DNA of 64,000 bases from a virus, in the IMG/VR virus record IMGVR_UViG_3300042503_000209, positions 1-64,000 of that record; one strand, written 5' to 3'. The notes below the pieces were generated by a model, which saw only the letters and a list, made by a program, of their open reading frames with translations, made no database searches and was not told where the DNA came from. Of the stretch, positions 46,801-61,000 are shown piece by piece; position 1 is the first letter of the stretch; each line of letters starts with the position of its first letter. The translations under genes were made by a program, and so were the position numbers.

Positions 46801-49019
46801 AGCTTTAACTGCTCTTGTGATCCTAATCCTAATTCAGGAACAGATGCAAGTCCTCTATAAGATTCAACGAATTTTTCAGCTTCTAATATTACGTCTATAT
46901 ATCCTGGATTACCAACCTTAGATGGATCAGTAATATACTTATACATACTTGATAACGTAGACTTAGTATAGTTAAGTAATCTACCAAATGAAATATCTGG
47001 TCTACCAGCATCTTTCATCTCAATAGAAGATAATAACTCAGAAACTTTATCAACGCTCTGCTCACGACTCTCTTCTGAAAAAGATTCAAATCTTCTAGAC
47101 TTAGCTAGATCTTTTAAATATATCTCACGTTGGCGTAGCTTATCTACAAAGGTTTTAATAGTTGCTTGAAGCTTATCTAACATATCTCCAGGAATATCCT
47201 CTTCAGGCATTTCTTCCTCAGCTGTTAAAAAGTCTTCATCATTAGCAGGGTTATTTAAACCTAAAGCTTTCTTGTATCCTTTAACTTTACTTCTACCACC
47301 TTTAGTCTTAACAATCTGATCTACAAAAGATACGTTAGCACTTGGTTGGTGAGTTTGTATACCTTCCCACTCAAAGTCTGTAACTTTTTGTTCTTTACCC
47401 AAACCTTCTATAGACAACTTAATATGAAGAGTTTGAATTCCCTTAACAGGAAATCCGTTAACTTCAGCAAGTCTTTTGTAAGTAGCAACTTGTATACCAT
47501 GCTGTTGCTGTGTAGTTAGAGGTCCTTCCAGTACTGACTCTTCCCCTACTGGAAACTTTTTGTTACGATAGTTATCACTCTTATAACTGTTCTTAGAAAC
47601 CTTTAGATCTGTAATAAATATATCACCGTTAGGTTTAACAATAAATATATCTAGAGATCCTGCTATACCACTTTGTGCATCAGACAAAACTACTTGTGGT
47701 AGTATAATAGAGCCATCTGACATTACACCAATAAAATATCCCTGTAAAGCATCATAAGCTCTTCTTGAGATATCTTCTGATATAATACCACTCATACTCT
47801 GTTTAGCCTGATCAAAAGTTTTACCTTCAATAATGTCTTGAAGAGTCTGATCAAATTGAGATCCAAACAAACGGTTAAGTTCAAACATCCCTTCTGGATC
47901 ATCAAGCTTACCTTTGATAGCTGTAGTTACAGACTTATATGTTTGACCTGTACTTGTATGTACATACACGTGATTTTTTTCTTCTAGAATTACACGTCCT
48001 GGGTCTTCTTGACCAGCTTTAGGTTCAAAATAGATATCATCTACTATACGCTTCTGAAGATCGTTTCCTAATTGTCTAATACGATTCTTAAAAGTTCTAG
48101 TACGTTCATCTAACTGATACAATGGTTTAACTGATACCGGCATACCAGTAAGATCTATCTTACTTTCAGACAAGCTAATCATATCAGCAATGTCTTGTAA
48201 GTTATAGTTTAGTTCTAAATCAGATATCTTAATACTAAACACTTTATTAAACATTCTACGTAACCAGTTTTTAAACTGGGTCATCATAGAAAGTCTCACT
48301 CTACTAACTTGACTATCTTCTATATTACCAGCATCGGTCATATTACCTGCAGCTAGTTTACCAAGATAGCTAATCAAAGCTTCATCCATTTGATCTTCTT
48401 CAGATAGATTACTATATCCTTCTGTAGCTTTAACATTCTCAATCTCAGATAATCCTTCCTCTATAGACTGAAGCTCTTTCATTAGCTTATCATATAAAGA
48501 CTTATTATCTGTCTTTAGTACACTGATGAATGGATGTAGATACTCATGAAACGGAGTATCTTTAGTTATCTCTTTAGCAGAGTTAATATACACCTTACCG
48601 TTTTGAAACTTAGCTTTCCATTCAGAATTAGGTTCATTAACTACTTGATAATCAACACCAAATCTTTCTTTAAGTCTATCAAGCATCTTGGTAGCTGTTT
48701 CAATATCTACAGGCACTTGAGGTATTACAGCTGTAGGAGTTTCTACTACTGGTTCAGATCCTAAAAACTTTCTAACTGAACTTATAAACGGCTCGTTATT
48801 ACTATCTACTAAACCTTTAGCTTCCCCAGCTTCAAAGTCTCCAAAGTAGGATTTAAAAGACGGGGTGTATGCAAGTAGATACATATCTACAGCTAACTCT
48901 TGATCTTTAGCTACTTCTGGTAATGATATAATATCATTGTATAGTCTAGACTCCTCACCGTTAGGAGCTTTAACTGCTACAACTTTACCTTCATCATTTC
49001 TAAATATTTTACAAGCCAT
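43863..49019 (-). CDS. Large polyvalent protein: zincin plus PD-(D/E)XK nuclease, 1718 aa
   Basis: From N- to C-terminus: an acidic start; a metallopeptidase-type HEYLH (158-162) with a later Glu (about 213) as possible third zinc ligand; a PD-(D/E)XK nuclease (about 345-545) with GSLDIF (Asp457), ITDLK (Asp471, Lys473) and the RecB-family Q-x3-Y helix (Gln510, Tyr514); long charged helical regions (600-1250); and a C-terminal region with a hydrophobic segment (near 1560, FFMASAVAAYLFNML). Such multi-domain proteins are called large polyvalent proteins and are thought to be packaged and injected with DNA. It is 25 nt downstream of the RNA polymerase gene. Confidence 0.82.
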   Translation of the reverse strand: MACKIFRNDEGKVVAVKAPNGEESRLYNDIISLPEVAKDQELAVDMYLLAYTPSFKSYFGDFEAGEAKGLVDSNNEPFISSVRKFLGSEPVVETPTAVIPQVPVDIETATKMLDRLKERFGVDYQVVNEPNSEWKAKFQNGKVYINSAKEITKDTPFHEYLHPFISVLKTDNKSLYDKLMKELQSIEEGLSEIENVKATEGYSNLSEEDQMDEALISYLGKLAAGNMTDAGNIEDSQVSRVRLSMMTQFKNWLRRMFNKVFSIKISDLELNYNLQDIADMISLSESKIDLTGMPVSVKPLYQLDERTRTFKNRIRQLGNDLQKRIVDDIYFEPKAGQEDPGRVILEEKNHVYVHTSTGQTYKSVTTAIKGKLDDPEGMFELNRLFGSQFDQTLQDIIEGKTFDQAKQSMSGIISEDISRRAYDALQGYFIGVMSDGSIILPQVVLSDAQSGIAGSLDIFIVKPNGDIFITDLKVSKNSYKSDNYRNKKFPVGEESVLEGPLTTQQQHGIQVATYKRLAEVNGFPVKGIQTLHIKLSIEGLGKEQKVTDFEWEGIQTHQPSANVSFVDQIVKTKGGRSKVKGYKKALGLNNPANDEDFLTAEEEMPEEDIPGDMLDKLQATIKTFVDKLRQREIYLKDLAKSRRFESFSEESREQSVDKVSELLSSIEMKDAGRPDISFGRLLNYTKSTLSSMYKYITDPSKVGNPGYIDVILEAEKFVESYRGLASVPELGLGSQEQLKLMREVQSLLNAVKDEINPALEAYVKDLISKKSNASLTEEELTKILKEGFDISLDQYALGDLQNSKERLLAIAANLYTEANQKAMNRTDEFIIKIKSIGNKLAAAFGGKIDFSFMLNYDKDGNFSGRYLQAIGQKYYDLKKEIYGLLRDDKGEKMEYILIENLEDAKGEDVLYNIELQRRKDKVRKFREAEQLDANNNITSGEYHRYSSEFINERAMYEMPHGPSAKRGILSWVKKSTVTDEAYRKFRDKYYDRIEYMGTIFEKDGSYRGRTELKTGYFVKSKYVETRETTLSGVDMRDERYVKLMNPTTDLERAQKDFYEVFNKEMKATLEKLPIDVQQKMLGKVARVKDNYINTAKRNGSSIFTAITKSLRSWFDISGKVHSTQRLTDDDGVPVDNLPILYTNDPRNEARINAINEKISDLKNAYVLEKSISNEVYEQELKKLQLSLAIENSKINFNDINTDLVENLIAFRMMAEKFEQMSDIETSLLAISKIVEKKKYYVSNSIGEKFLKKGSDADAVYQKEGESLANKRLKKWFKMVYYNNDQYDYSTFAQVAAKLQNITSLKGIGFNVFGAVNNYVMGRINNAIEAYGGVYFDRPAYFRATGEYNKDYMPGLMKGMGSKDGLYNLNKPNSKYEAVVKYFRMIRKYQETSGKVDALQLAYVFQEAGEFNVQSKTGIAVTMSSKFELTNKNTGEKMSIYDAFNFDENTNELTLKPGFDIDEAFRTRVTNYIYEVNKQIHGNYAWEDRMVIQSHWLGELGAQFHKWVYPLFRARFAKRYDNENLGVIEGRYRTFWNVMKHVYQTEQGFLAKTGGMLGALVPGSKTYKNMSELEVRNMHKNIAELGFFMASAVAAYLFNMLASGLDDDDEQMKRLLNFLTYQQTRQQNEILTFIPGLGTLEQYQLAKNPFAALTTLRDYGQIIATAAAMPFPPYDDNYFERGVNKGELKLFKEMTDVIPALNILNRWESFETVKNFYIR

Positions 49020-49044
49020 GTGTTATGTGTATATAAATTAATAA

Positions 49045-52000
49045 TTATTCTCCTTTACAACCAGCGTCATCTTCTTTTTTACGTTCCTGTAGTTCACTTC
49101 TTTTAGCAGCTAGAAGCTTCTGTAAGTTCTTCTTAGCTTCTTCTGGGTCTATGTCAGTTGGTACAGGATTGGTAAAGTTAGGCATTTCTCCCTCAGATTC
49201 ATCAGTAGCTTTAAAAGTATTTTTCATAGCTTTTGGTGAAACAGGCTGCTCTTGACGAGTCTCTTTTAGAACACGCAATAGCTCAGCTGGTTCAGTAATC
49301 TCAGTGTCATACTTAACATCTTTACCGTTTTCTTTTTTATAGAAGGTAAGTTTATTACCTACTATCTGGAAGGTAATTCCCCAATCTTCTTGCAGATCTC
49401 TAGCTTCAGTACTAAATCTTAAAGGATCAAAGTTTCCGATAATATTATCTAGTTCAATTTCTGCTTTAGCTAAAGCTGCTTCAGAAAGATTAAACTTATT
49501 ATTATTAGAAGCTTTTCTATTTCTAAGTACCAAGTTAGTAGGCATCTCACCTGTAAGTCCACCAACCTTCCATTGTTTTCTAGAACCAGTAGGCTCAAAT
49601 TTCTCATATACAGCTGTGTTGCTTAGTGCTATAGTATCACCTACATTTTTAATAAATGACCCAACACCTTCTATAGGAGTAGATTGAGTTACTACTTCTT
49701 CTAATCTCTTAAGCTCAGCGTTTAAGTATTCCCAAGTTCTTGGAGCTTTTTCAGCAAGCTTAGCTAAACCTACACCAATTGGAGGCACAGTTAACTTGTT
49801 ATACTTACCAGTGTTCCATACTGCTATAATAGCATCTATGTCTTGAGTAATTATACGTGCATTTTCTTCAAAATCAGCATCAGATTTGAAAGCAGAATCA
49901 TCCATGTTAGGAGCTTTCTTAGTAGAAATACCCATAGCATTAGGCTCACCTCTCATCTCTTTAGCTTGCCCACCTAAACCTTTTCTTGTATCATTATCAC
50001 CAAATACATATAGTGTACCTGGATTTTTCTGAAGATCTTCTCTTTTAAGAATCTTTGTAGTTCTTGAAAAAGCTGTAGCAGTGCTTACCTTCTTAGCTAC
50101 ACTTCTAAGTTTATAATATGTAGCTTTTTCATTTACACCTTTTTCACCTGTAAGTATCTTAACTGTATAAGGTAGTTCAATATAGTATCTATTGTTACCT
50201 TGTTCATCAGGACGATTAGTAAGTTTAAAACCATTAGCTTTTAAAACTTCTTTATTATAGTTTAACTTATCTAAATCCTTTTGCTCAAACTTACCTTTTT
50301 CAAGTACTTCAGTATAAAATTCATTACCAAACTCATCAATCAACAACATGAGTTCAGGTTTACGAACTCCACCAAACAAGTCAATAGCTAGTATAGTTTC
50401 ATCTTCAGACTGCATTATAACTTCAGGTACATATCCTTTAGGTTTATTTTTTTCAGCCTGTGCATTTACTTTCTTACCAGCAAATACTCTTGTTATATTG
50501 AATGTATTATTAATGTTAGTAGTGTACAAAGAAGTAAACTCATTAAACATTTCTGGAGCTGTAGAACCAAATATTTCTTTGTACTTTTCAGTGTTACCAA
50601 CTAAAGAGTCTTCCTTAAGAAGTTGATGAGCTGCCCCTGTAGAATCTAACAACTCTTTAAACATTGCAGGTGGAATAAACTTAATAAAACTACCACTCTT
50701 AAACTGAGCACCATCTTTAACTATAAGATAGTTAAATAAATTGTAAGCTAAAGATCTAGTTTTTGGATTACTATATATCTCTAAGAAGCTATCTTCAATA
50801 CGATTTTGTTCGTGCTGCCCAAGCTTAGCCCATGTATTAGACTCTACAGTGTTAATACCACCTCTTGATTTAGCATTAAAGTATTCTTGACCTGAGTTAA
50901 CATCATATAGTTTTACAGGAACAATGTTTAAGAATTTATTAGCAAAGTAGTTTTTAGGAAGTTGTTGTCTGATAGATTTTACAGTATCAATAATATCCAT
51001 AAACTGATCTCCTCTAGCTACTGCTTCTGCATCATAGATCATTGAATTATCTAAACCGGCTAGCTTTGCACCTTTACCGTTTACTTTTAGATACTGCATG
51101 TAAGCTTTAATACCTAAATAAGAAATGATATCACGCTTTAGTGTAACGTTAAAGGTTTCTGCTTCTTTAGAATTAACTCTTAAATTTTTAAGAATAGTTT
51201 CTTTAAATCTCTGGAAGATATATGTCTTTTCCATAAAGATACTTTTCTGAAGATCTTGAATCTGATTCTTAATTCTTAAATAGTTAGCCGTAATATTATG
51301 ATGAGGTTTAGAAGCATCTTTACCTGTAAGCACTTGACGTAAATCAAATGGTAATTTACTTTCAGAGAATGTAGAGTCATCCATATTTAAACCAAGCATC
51401 TCTTCTTTCTCTTCAATAGCATCAATAGCTTCATTACTTGTACCTAAACCTTTAGATAACTTAAGTACTTGAGCTACAGCAGAATAGTAAGATGTTTGAT
51501 TATAGAAATTTAAGAATGAACTAAATATTGCAACATTAGCTTCTGGGTTAGAACCAGCAGACTTAATATTGTTTTCCAAAAGTTCTGTTGTAATTTCAGG
51601 TAAAGTAGAATCTTTTACTAATTCATTAGAAAGTTCTTCTAAAAGTTCCTCACCAACCTTAGCTTTTACTAAATCTTGTTCTTGAGGTGTTTTAATCTTC
51701 TTAGAAGCTACAGCGATACGCTTATAAAACTCACGAACAGAAGGTTGTAAGTTAAACATAAGTGCTGTTTCTAAAGGTACACCAAGTGCAACCATATTAG
51801 ATACTACACCTACAGCATTAATATTCAATCCAAGACGTGCAGCCAAACGTTCTTTGGCGTTATCCGTCATAGCTGATACTATAGCAGAAATGTGATAGAA
51901 TATACGCTCACCTGTGTATCCTTCAACCTCACTTACTGCACCACCATCACCAATTTCTGTACGTTTTTGGAAAGCTTTGTTATACTCATAACTATTAAAC

Positions 52001-55000
52001 TTATGACCATCTATAGTTAATACATACAATTCTTCTCCTTTACCGTTTGTTTCTCTAACTCTAGTTAGTTTACCATAACTATTCATAATGGCATAAACTA
52101 GCATTGAGTTTACAGCTGGTCCAATATTACGAGCACCTTCTTTATTATTTTTGAAAGCTTTGTATTGACCGATCATAGAGTCAACATCAGATCCAGTTTC
52201 TACTAACACATCTCTTAGTATTGGGAATCTTTCAATAAAGCTATTAACAATATCTATAAGTGGTTGTACCTCAGCTACTTGGAATGCAGAAGCAACTTTT
52301 CCTTCTGTAGACTTAGTAACTCCATCATTGTTTTGAAGCTTAATCTTAGCTTCAAGAATACGGTTGTTAAGTACACCATTGTTAAGTTCACCATATTGTT
52401 CTACAGCTTTAGCATATTCATCTGCATTACTAGGTAATCCTAATTCTTTTAAAGCACTCTCAATCATCATTGAGTCTAGAGATCTACTAAATAAGTCTTT
52501 AGCTAGATCTTCAAAGCTTTGATAAACACCGCCCTCTTCATCACTATAAGTTTCTTCATTCACAGCTTCAGCTCTAAGTTGAGCAAGCTTTGTTTTAAAA
52601 GTCTTATTGCTTGACTGCAAGTACATTACATACTCAGTAAACTTACCGTCTTTAGTCTTAGCTGTACCATAAGGTATACGTTCTCCATCTTTACGATAGA
52701 AGTCCATAATTTGCATGTACACCTTATCAATATCAAAGTCAGCTCCAGATATTTCAATAAGCTCGTGAGGAAACACTGCTGTAGATCCGTAGAAAGCAGG
52801 TAAGAAATCAACCAACTTACTGGTTACAAATGAGTGCTTATCTTGTGAAGGAATACGTACTGCAAAAGATTTTAAAGCTGCTTCTGAAATAGATCCATCT
52901 TCATTATATAAGTTCATGTCTTCTCTAAAGTGAGGAGGCATCATATACTCTGTAAAGTAACCAGTAATATTACCTTGTTCATCAAACTCTGGAACGTTAT
53001 GTCTTAGATCATCTATGTAGATATCACCCACTTTAAGACCATCAAACTCACGATCTAGATTATTATTATAACGTTTAGCATCTTTAATTTGAGCTAATAA
53101 AGCTTTGTCTTTTTCATACTGGCGTCTAGTAATAACTTCCCAGCTTAAAGGTTGCCCGTTCTCATCTAATCTTGTTACACGTTTAGCAACCTTCATACCG
53201 TAGTTAGAAGCTAACGCTAAAGAGTGTCCTGGAGTTTTTTCACTCATAACACCTTTAGAAAAGTAAGCTAAGAATAACTGAGTAAACTTATCTAAAGTGA
53301 TAGGATGGTTAAGATCATACTTAGGTACATATTCACCAGTCTGCTCATTCTTAATAGGAGTAAAGAACTCAATAAGTTGTGAGTCAGCTCCTGTAGCTTT
53401 AAGAGTTTCAACTTGTTTATTTAAAAACTTACCAAGCTTAGGAGTAATCTGAGATTGTTTAAGTGACTTCTTAAGTTCTTTAAATGCACCTTCAATATCA
53501 AACATCTCATCACGAGCCGCAAAGTAGTTATTCTTAACACGTTGTTCAGTATCAGATAAATAGTTATCAATTACTTGACCAAGAGTCATCTCTTCACCCT
53601 GGAAATTAACTATAAGATCTCTTGACTGTTCTGCAATAATCAACTGCTTAGCTTGAGTAGGATCAGTAATTAATAACTTATTAGAAGGGTTTTCTAACTG
53701 AAGTCTCCAGAAGTTATTATCATGTTCTACAAAGTTCTCATCTGAAATAGAATTAGGGTCAGCAGCAATATTAGTCTTATATCCTTTAGAAGCAGACTTA
53801 GGTATAGCAAATGTAATAGTTTCATTTGCTGACTCATATGCCTCAAGCTTTTCTCTTATTGTATGAAGCTCTTCATATCCTGGTCTAGCTACCCAAGTAT
53901 TACCTTCTTCAACAGAAGTAAGTTGTTTACTTAATAGAATACCTGAAGTCTTAACATACTTCTTACCATCGTTATACACAAGCTTAATAGAGTTAGTCTG
54001 AGCATTATAGCTAACAGAACCTCCTCTTGTACGAGATATTCCATTTTTATCTTTATATATCTCTCCAAAGATATCTTTTGTAGATACACTTTCTCCTCTT
54101 TCAATTTTATCTAGTAAGTCAGCTTGAGCTTGATTAAGTTTACCAAGTCCAAACAATGTATAGCGGAAAGATTTTACAGACATCCACATTTGAGCATCTG
54201 CTTGTTCTTTATTCTTACCAGCATACTTACCTCTATATTGAGGATCATTAATTGTAACTACATGTGACTTTGTATTAGCATGATTAATGCCTAAGTTAGA
54301 TGCTGTAACAATACTAGAAATAGATGCTCCAGAACCATTCAAACCTTTATTACGCTTAACCTCATCAATACCACCATCGTTTTTATAGTTCTCAGCAGCA
54401 TCTCCAATAAACAATTGTCTAGCTGATAATGTATTAATAAAGTTGTTGATAAGTACCTGAGCTATATTATGTTCAGGTGCATCTACAACCATATTAAGCA
54501 TCTTATTTCTATCCTTATCAGTTTTATTATCAGATTTAAAACCTCTAAAAATATAATTAGTAAGAAGTCTATTCTCTAGTTTATCTTCTTTGGTTGCTCC
54601 AATTACGTTTTGTTCTTTTAAAACGGTAATCATTTCATCAAGTTTACCGCCATCCGCTAACCAATACTTTTCAATTTCATTTAGAATTTGGTCATTGTAT
54701 TGTGATATATCTTCAAAGTTTTTAGCAGCATCTTCTAAAGTAGATAATAAACTACCAAGCATATTACCAGTCTTAATAAACTTAAGACCTCTTTCTTCAC
54801 CATTATGGTATCCTTCTATAATACCATTTAAATAATTACCACTATTAATTTCAGTGGTCACTCTAGCTATTCTGTCAAACTCACGTTTAACTTCATTGAG
54901 CAACATATCCTTAGCTTCTTTAGTAAGAACTATCTTACCACTCTTATATTCTACAGCTCTGATTACAGGTAAGTTTAACATATCACCTGTGTTAGAAGCT

Positions 55001-58000
55001 TCCAATACTCCTAATAATACTGAAGAAGTCATAAACTGCTTAGTAGGTTGTCCTTCCTGACCAGGAATAACATGCTTTTTATTATTAGCATATAGATCAA
55101 ACAAACTAATTAAGAATTCACGGTCAGACATTGAGCCATAAGTAATACCTTCATTCTGGTTTACGTTAAGTCTCTTATCTTCTACTAAAGAACCATCTTC
55201 ATTTTTAGTAAGGCTAGATGATTTAATACCATCTATACGTGCAATCTTAAGACCGTCAGCAATATAGTTAAAGAACGGATTGTTCAATAAGTAGTTAGTA
55301 GTTAAGAACTTATCTTTTTTAAGTTCTTGACGGAACTCTTCACTCTGCAATTGTGCAGCTCTTACTAAGTTGTATGTTGGTAACTGATGTGAAAACACTA
55401 ATTCACCTTCTGCATTCTTATAAGAAGTAGAAGATACTTGCTCATCAAACACAGCATTACCAGCAGCTATCTTAGTCAAACGACCAATAGCAGCATCTAC
55501 ATCATCCTCTACATCTTCACTTTGTTCTTCAAATTCTTCCTCAGATATAACCTTTGGTTCTTCTGCAGCAGTAAGTGTAGCCACTTGCTCTTCAGATTCT
55601 GCAAGTTTGTCTGGGTCAATATTTGTACCAAAAGGATTCTTACCACTTCTAATAGAAGATGCAATCTCTCTAGCATCTGACTCAGTCATCACCTCTACAC
55701 CTTCAAAAGCTCTAAGTATTCTTAAGTCATTAGCTGTTAACTTTTTAGTATCAACAGTAGATAAATAACTATACTTAACAAACAATGGAGATAATGATAT
55801 ACCTAGTTCATCTTTTAGAGATAATACTATATTATCAATTTCAGTAGCTAGTACACTTTCCTTATAAGTGTTACCTTTCTTTAAAAGGGTAGCAAGCTTG
55901 TCTAATGCAGCTGTTTTAGATTTAATAAATCTAGAAAGACTTTCAGAATCTTTTGATACATTTTCATACTGATCAACAAAAAGTCTTAGGTATGCATTAT
56001 ACCAAATAGAAAACTGGTTTCTAGCAGCACCTTTACGATTAGCTTCACTAACTCTAGTTTCCTTTTTACTAATATCTTTATTAATAAAGTAGTAATCTAC
56101 TGAGAATTGGTTAAAACCTTTTATAACAGCTTGGAATAAATTAGCTTGATTCTTATTACCAATATCTATGAAGTTACCATCTTCGTCATATTGAAGATCG
56201 ACATCATTAGAAAACTTAGTCCAGAACTTTCTAGCTTCTGGATTATTCTCAGCAAATATTCTTAAACGCTCAAGCATCTGAAACTGATCTGTAGAACCAG
56301 CTACCGCTTTAAGAATACCATTATAAAGAACGTTTGCGTTTACAGCTTCAATTAGTACTTCTTCAGTAGGAGAACCATCCTCAGATATAAATCTAGTATT
56401 ACCAAATTCATCTGTAGTTTCTTCTACAATAGTAGATATATATTGACGTAGTTCTTTAGATAAAGAACCGTAACCACCAATGCTATAAGTTTCTTTCCAA
56501 TTATCAGTAGTCACTCTATCTCCATACTCATCTACTTTATCATCAAAGTCATTAGATTCAACCTCTTCCTGATAACCCATGATACGGGTATGTTCAATAA
56601 CAGCAACTTTAAGAACATTAAAAAAATCTTTATTTGAAAATACAGCAAATAATTGATCTAATTTTTCTATAGCTTTGCGTAAAGCTACTGGATCGTCTCC
56701 GTACCTATCAATAAACTCATCTGAATCATAATAAGGATTATTATTTTTATCATATAAGTTAGCATAATCTTCAAAAACAGTATCTAAAACATCTTCACTA
56801 TGCATTGTTAAACCTGCTTCAGACATACGTCTATGATATACTGCAGCAATAGTAGAAGCTAATATATCACCTTCTTGTTGACTTAAGTAAATAGGAATAG
56901 ATTCTCTTTCACCATCTTCATTATCTATTACAGTAGTTCCAATTTGAATAGCTTTTAAAGCTGTTTGTGTAATAGCAATATTAGGACCAGTAGTAAATCT
57001 ATTCTTTGCTAAAGAAGCATTTCTATAATTACCTTTCTCAATAGACTGAAATAAATCATCTAAAGGAGAAGCTTTAAGACGCTTAAAGAAGTTCTTAACG
57101 AAATCTAATAATCTTCTAAAAAAACTTTTATTTTCTGCAGATGTTGGTGTCTTAACGTCAGACTTCCATGCATCAAACTTATCAGCTAAGTATTCTTCAT
57201 ATACACGCTCTTCTAATTGCTCTTCTGTAAGCTTAGAGTAAAACTCAGGTTTAGTAGCTAGCAACTCTTGTTTAAGCTTAGCAATACTCTTACCTTGTTG
57301 ACGAAGTTCTTGTTTAGCTATATTTAAGTACTTATCAATCTGTTGATCAGTAAGTAACATACGGAATACAGCATGAAACGCTTCATGGTATTTAAACGGT
57401 GTATCTTTACCTACAGCAATCTTACCTTCTAGTTTATTATTTAACTCATTCATATGAGTGTAGAACATACCAACGGTAACACCCTCCACTTTCATTTGAC
57501 GAGCAATATTATTTAACTCTTCTACAGAAATAAACTCTGGAAGATTTTGTTGTGCCCATTTTTTAAATGCATTAATATGTACAACGTCTTGACCAGTAAG
57601 TCTATCTGAAACTTTAAGAGCAGCACTATTATTAATCTTAGCAATTTCTTGATTAATTGCAGCTACACGTGGTTCAGCATCATAATTATGCCTCATTACT
57701 TCACGTCTTGTTTTTCCAGATTTTTTTAAAGCATCACCAATTTCTCTAATTATAGCATATCTCTCATCTTTAAGATCTTGTAGCTGATCTTGAATACTCT
57801 TAGTCTGTTGCTTAGCTTTACGTTCTTCCTCTTCTTTACGTTTTTTTTCTTCCTGCTCTGCTATACGCTTAGCAATCATTTCAGCTTGTGCAGTATCTAT
57901 ATCAGAAGGTAGATTAATACCAGCTAGTTCTTCATCAGTAGGTTCCTCTTGTTGAGGTACTGGTCTCATTTCTGAAATAACAACATTGCTAGATGGAGAA

Positions 58001-61000
58001 ATTTGTTGTTTCTTAGGGTATATAAAAATACCTTCATTCTTTACAATACTTGGATTAACACCAGAAATCATCTGACGAGCTTCATCAACTGAAGCATTTT
58101 CAGAAAAAGTATTTTTAAAACTGTTTTTAGTTAATCTTACATTACCAATCTTATATGGAAATTTAGCATCATGATCTACAATAGCACGATTAATTCTTTC
58201 TATAAAGTCAGTGCTGTCCTTTATGTTTAAAGGTTTTTTACCATCAGATTCAGACTCTTGTAATACTATAATAGATCTCTGAGGATTCTTACTACCTTTT
58301 GTAAATGTTGCAAACTCTACTCTAACATTACCTGTTGGACTAAGAGCAATGTTCACTCTATAACCTCTTCTACCAGGTACAGCTACATAGATAGTTTGAT
58401 TAATCTCATTATTAATATCATCCGCTGCTGAAGTATCAACCGCAGCAAAATAAGTTTTATCTGTTTTTGGATCAGTCTTTTCTTCTAGATTGTTTTCTTT
58501 AATTTCTTTAGACTTAGCATTGATTCTTTGTACTAAATCATTAAAGCTTTCTGTAGAATAAACACTTGGTTGTAATTCTATAAACTTAATACTACCGTTA
58601 GGTAATTCTACTACAGCTACATAACGACCATAGTTTCTAAGCTTATCTTCACCGCCTTCAAATCTAGCAGCTTCAATTCTTTTTTCTAGTTCTTCAGTAT
58701 TAAGAGACTCTGTAATAGGAGCATTGGGAACATCTTCATACATTCCGTTTCCTAAATACTTAGTTCTACGATCATAGATATAAGTAGAACCACCTATTGT
58801 ACTGTAATCTAAATCATCTAAAGTAACTCTTGTATCACCTTCTTCTGCAAAATCATATTCACCAGCCGATGGTACAACATTAAATAAGCCATTAACCTCC
58901 TCATTGTTTAAAGTAACTTCGGTAGCACCTCCTAACAACTGGTTAGTCATTGCACTATATAACTTCATACCAGAAGCATAGCTTTCTTTAAACTTTCTAA
59001 ACTCCTCATTAACATCTTTCTTTTGAGGATCAAAAATTTGTATAAACTGGTCTTTAGTAATATTACTTAAAGCAATAGGTTTACCAGCATTATCTAAATA
59101 TGTGTATCTATTATAGTATGTAACAAAACCAATAGTCTCACCACCATATACAATTTCAATCTTGTATGGTTCTGGGTTCTGCTGTAGATGTCTATTTTGA
59201 TCTGTACCTTCACTACCAACTAAAGTTGTATTACCAAGAGTTTGATTCTTAGTAATCTTAATAGTAACACCAGACTGAAAAGCATCTTTAGACGTAGTAT
59301 AAATAAGTTGTCTTAATCTAGCATTAGCTTGCTCTTGAGTTTCATCCTCATTTCTTTTAGCATAAATTCTATTAAGCTCATTAGTTCTTTTTAGTCTAAA
59401 TGCGTCAGGATTTTCTGGTTGTAACGCAGCTTCAAAAGCACTTTCTAGTTTATAACCAGCAAGACTTTCAATAGTAAGAGTAGCTGCAGAACCCTGCATA
59501 GGCTGAATAGTAATCTTAGGTTTACCTTGTATTAGTTTAGGCTTAGTCTTTGTAATTACTCTATACTTTCTTCCTTTAGCATCTACAAGAATATCACCAA
59601 ACTTTAATGTTTGACCATCAAATTGATACTCAGCATACTCGTCTTTATTAAGCTCTGCCAATGCTTCAAAATAAGTTGTAACTTCTTCTAAAGATTCATA
59701 TGCTTTAGCAGCTTCCCATAATGGGAACTTCTTAGCATCTAACGTTAGCTCTGTTACAGGAGCCCCTCTTCTATTTAAAATATAATAGAACTTAGAACCT
59801 TCGTATTCTTCTTCTATAAGATAAATACCGTTTTTCTTATTTATTACTTTAGCACCTTCAGGAAGACCATCTGGTACATCTTCAGTCTGTTCAGTTGGAG
59901 CTAATGGATCTTTTCTTTCTACCGGAGGCTTACCTTCAAACTCATTTTTAATTTCCTCTAAATGCTCTTCTAAAAGTTTTTTACCAGTAGTGTCAATAGA
60001 TTCCATCAATCTTTGGTGCACCCTTACAAACTGAATAGGGTTAGCCATAATGTTATAAGCATCTACATACTCTTTAACATCATTATTAAGATCAATATAT
60101 TCAGTAAGATTCTTATAGATTTCTTGAATGTCATCCGCTTTTATAGTAGTATCAATACCTGCCTCTTTGTTCTTAGCATTAACATACTTCTCAAAACTTT
60201 TAGCTGCCTTGTTAAACTTACGTTTCTGACCAGGCTCCATACTCTTAAGATCCTGATGGTGTTGTAACCACTCTTCTAAAGATTTTAATTGTTCTTTCTT
60301 AGATTTAAGAAGCTCTCTAGTTGCAGTATCCTTTTTAGGATTAGCAGCTAGTGCTTCAATCTCAGCTTTAAGAATATCAATTTCTTTCTGTGTGTTTTGA
60401 ATAACACCTAGATTACGGAACGCTGTACCCACAGAAGCACCAATTTGTGGTGTAGCTGCCATTTCAGTTTGTAACTGAACAGCACGCTGAGCTGCTTTAT
60501 GAGCTTTGTAATCATTAGTAGCCATTATTTCAATAGCATCATCTAACGCACGCTTAGCCATTAAAGCAGTCTTACGCTCTGGTGTACCCTCTTTGTACAT
60601 ATCAATTAGTACAGAGTCACCATATTTATCTTTAAGAGCTTTCCAATTCTTATGGAATGTCTCTACATCATTTGCAATATTATTAAAAAAGTCTTTGGTT
60701 GATTTAATGTTGTCTGCAGTTTTGTCTAAGCCAAAAGCTTGTTTAAACTCTTCGTCATTAAATGTCTCACCATACCCACGTAATGTGTCAAGAACTGCTC
60801 CTGCCATATCTGTTTTGATAGCAGAAGAAATCATTTTAGCAAAACCTGAGTTCTTATTGTTGTTAAAAACATATTGGTCTCTGTTAGCAACAGCTTCCTC
60901 CATGTTCTTAGCAATCTTATTTTGTACTTTAATATTAGCTATATGCTCTGGTAAAAACTTATTAGGGTTTTCATAGAAAGCATTAACCTCTCTTACAGCT

